Shown: positions 5,033 to 5,935 of the stretch, piece after piece
Numbering within the stretch: position 1 is the stretch's first letter
Layout of the letters: each line of letters starts with the position of its first letter
Source of the DNA: Promethearchaeota archaeon
Lineage (GTDB): Archaea > Asgardarchaeota > Lokiarchaeia > Sigynarchaeales > SOKP01
NCBI GenBank assembly: GCA_014729315.1
Contig: WJKD01000174.1
Coordinates: 1-5,935 of the forward strand
Direction: 5' to 3'
Length of the DNA: 5,935 bases
Notes under the pieces: generated by a model
What the model saw: the letters and a program-made list of their open reading frames with translations, nothing else
Told to the model about the DNA's origin: nothing
Database searches by the model: none
Program-made: the position numbers and the translations under genes

Positions 5033-5671
5033 ATGCAGGAGAAAGAGCCTTTAATTCCGAAACATGGCGGCTACCGTAAATTAAAAAGTTTTGGGATCGC
5101 CCGGTTGATTTACGATGTCACGGTGCGTTTTTGCAACCGCTATATCGACAGACGCAGCCGCACCCACGACCAGATGGTCCAGGCCGCGCGCAGCGGCGTC
5201 CAAAACATCGCCGAGGGCAGCTACTTCTCCGGAACATCCAAAAAAATGGAAATGAAACTGACCAACGTGGCCCGGGGCAGTCTGGAAGAGCTCAAGCTGG
5301 ATTATGAGGATTTTTTACGGCAACGGGGGCTGGAGATGTGGGAAAGGGGAGACCCGCGCCGCCAAAAACTCATTGATCGGCGCTGCACTACTGCTGATGA
5401 AGTAGCACTTTGGGTTAAAGAAATTCATAGTCAGTATGGGGCTGGTGGACGGGGTGGACAGAGTGGAAGCGCCGAAAAATCCACTTCGTCCACAAAGTCC
5501 ATTTGGGCAGGCACTGCAGCTAACGCTGCTTTAGTTCTTATTGCTGTGGCGGTGTCTCTTTTAGACCGCCAACTCGCCGCGCAAGCCCGTTCTTTCGAAA
5601 AAGAAGGCGGTTTTACAGAGCGGTTGTATCAGCATCGGAAAAAGTATCGGAATGGACAGAAAGGCAAATGA
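5033..5671 (+). CDS. Four-helix-bundle suffix domain protein (S23-related), within RM operon (212 aa)
   Basis: The start gives the family's usual N-terminus (LIPKHGGYRKLKSF, residues 7-20). Residues about 47-96 carry the four-helix-bundle core related to proteins encoded in 23S rRNA intervening sequences: QMVQAARSGVQNIAEGS, then TSKKMEMKLTNVARGSLEEL and DYEDFL. Residues about 160-207 carry the C-terminal 'suffix' (TAANAALVLIAVAVSLLDRQ, then FEKEGGFTERLYQHRKKYR). The hydrophobic run in the suffix looks like a buried helix rather than a membrane anchor. Between them lies a low-complexity Gly/Ser/Thr linker (about 136-159) encoded by an in-phase repeat. The biochemical role of the family is not established. 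The gene starts four bases after res with no clear ribosome binding site, so it relies on res translation. It is richer in GC than res, especially 5100-5310, suggesting separate acquisition. Confidence 0.88.
   Translation: MQEKEPLIPKHGGYRKLKSFGIARLIYDVTVRFCNRYIDRRSRTHDQMVQAARSGVQNIAEGSYFSGTSKKMEMKLTNVARGSLEELKLDYEDFLRQRGLEMWERGDPRRQKLIDRRCTTADEVALWVKEIHSQYGAGGRGGQSGSAEKSTSSTKSIWAGTAANAALVLIAVAVSLLDRQLAAQARSFEKEGGFTERLYQHRKKYRNGQKGK
5444..5506 (+). repeat. In-phase nonamer repeats with complementary arms, inside the four-helix-bundle gene
   Basis: Left arm: GGTGGACGG, GGTGGACAG, AGTGGAAGC (5444-5470), coding GGR-GGQ-SGS. Right arm: TCCACTTCG, TCCACAAAG, TCCATTTGG (5480-5506), coding STS-STK-SIW. 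The nine-base period is in phase with codons. The GTGGA and TCCAC cores are reverse complements, so 5454-5466 can pair with 5481-5493 (11 of 13 positions) over a 14-base loop. It lies exactly in the linker between the core and the suffix domain. Confidence 0.6.
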
Positions 5672-5692
5672 AACATCCAACTATTTTAGATT

Positions 5693-5698
5693 AAAGGA
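5693..5698 (+). promoter_or_regulatory. Ribosome binding site of the methyltransferase gene
   Basis: AAAGGA lies seven bases before ATG 5706, fixing the start of the downstream gene. In contrast to the preceding four-helix-bundle gene, the methyltransferase has its own good ribosome binding site. Confidence 0.6.
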
Positions 5699-5705
5699 AT
5701 TCAGA

Positions 5706-5935
5706 ATGGCAAAAGGAAAAAATAAAAATAAAATCATTGCAACGCTTAAACACGATGATGCCTCTCGCAAGAATATTCCTACTGCTGAATACCAATCTAT
5801 AATGCCCAAAGATAAACAAGATCCGATCGAAGTTGCATACAAACGCCGTGATCCCGATCTGGATCCACAGCTTGTCTGGCGCGGGAAGGATGTGTTGAAT
5901 TGGTCTGATTTAGTAGTCCAGGCGCCGCCGCTCTA
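5706..5935 (+). CDS. Site-specific DNA methyltransferase, type III Mod-like (N-terminus only, partial)
   Basis: Seventy-six codons run to the window edge. After a lysine-rich start (MAKGKNKNK) the sequence reads RKNIPTAEYQSIM (21-33), DLDPQLVWRGKD (53-64) and WSDLVVQAPPL (67-77). From memory this matches the N-terminal region of the adenine-specific methyltransferases found beside this Res family, where the segment links to a substrate-recognition or Res-contacting part. The catalytic DPPY/NPPY-type and FxGxG motifs would lie beyond the window, so methyltransferase activity is inferred from N-terminal resemblance and from the res gene upstream. It would modify the recognition site and protect host DNA. 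The start at 5706 is supported by AAAGGA at 5693-5698, and 34 bases separate it from the four-helix-bundle gene. Confidence 0.8.
   Translation, partial: MAKGKNKNKIIATLKHDDASRKNIPTAEYQSIMPKDKQDPIEVAYKRRDPDLDPQLVWRGKDVLNWSDLVVQAPPL

Noticed and set aside
5513..5560. Transmembrane helix in the four-helix-bundle protein suffix
   Set aside because: The hydrophobic stretch belongs to the conserved suffix domain and is flanked by helical, charged sequence; a buried helix is more likely than a membrane anchor.
5668..5694. An 8-codon frame (MKHPTILD) overlapping the four-helix-bundle stop and ending before the methyltransferase gene
   Set aside because: The ATGA overlap is tempting, but there is no ribosome binding site and eight codons carry no evidence of selection; chance is the simplest explanation.

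Overview
This window joins two unrelated blocks separated by about 520 bases of AT-rich DNA. It reads as an accessory region of a bacterium of moderate GC content using the standard code, since several genes stop at TGA inside ATGA overlaps. No marker pins down the host. The four-helix-bundle suffix family at the right end is, from memory, most often seen in uncultured environmental lineages such as the PVC and FCB groups; that is only a hint.

Left block (1-1482): one compact rightward transcription unit of very small genes, most coupled by ATGA or TGATG stop/start overlaps. It opens with the 3' end of an unrecognised gene. Next come four proteins of 46-100 residues, three with one clear membrane-spanning segment and one with a probable one. 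A cysteine-rich protein with four CxxC knuckles follows, then a very short terminal reading frame. The last two frames each carry an in-frame stop (TGA at 1268, TAG at 1398) with plausible coding sequence continuing beyond. The unit closes at a strong intrinsic terminator (1452-1482). I do not recognise these genes by family. Size, overlaps and membrane segments are reminiscent of phage, provirus or other mobile-element modules, but nothing here proves that.

Middle (1483-2004): no convincing gene. It holds T-runs, a repeated GAGC/GATC-AAAATTG-like motif, a small inverted repeat and a perfect TATAAT box. It probably contains the promoter of the right block.

Right block (2005-5935, continuing out of the window): a type III-like restriction-modification operon. 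A 1007-residue Res-type subunit with a complete SF2 helicase/translocase core and a C-terminal PD-ExK nuclease is followed four bases later by a four-helix-bundle suffix protein. Then comes the first quarter kilobase of a gene whose N-terminus resembles the site-specific DNA methyltransferase that accompanies this Res family. The four-helix-bundle gene is richer in GC than res and carries an unusual in-phase repeat with complementary arms in its linker. It looks inserted between the two RM subunits. The most interesting points are this interposed gene, its repeat, the unrecognised membrane-protein operon, and the paired in-frame stops at that operon's end.
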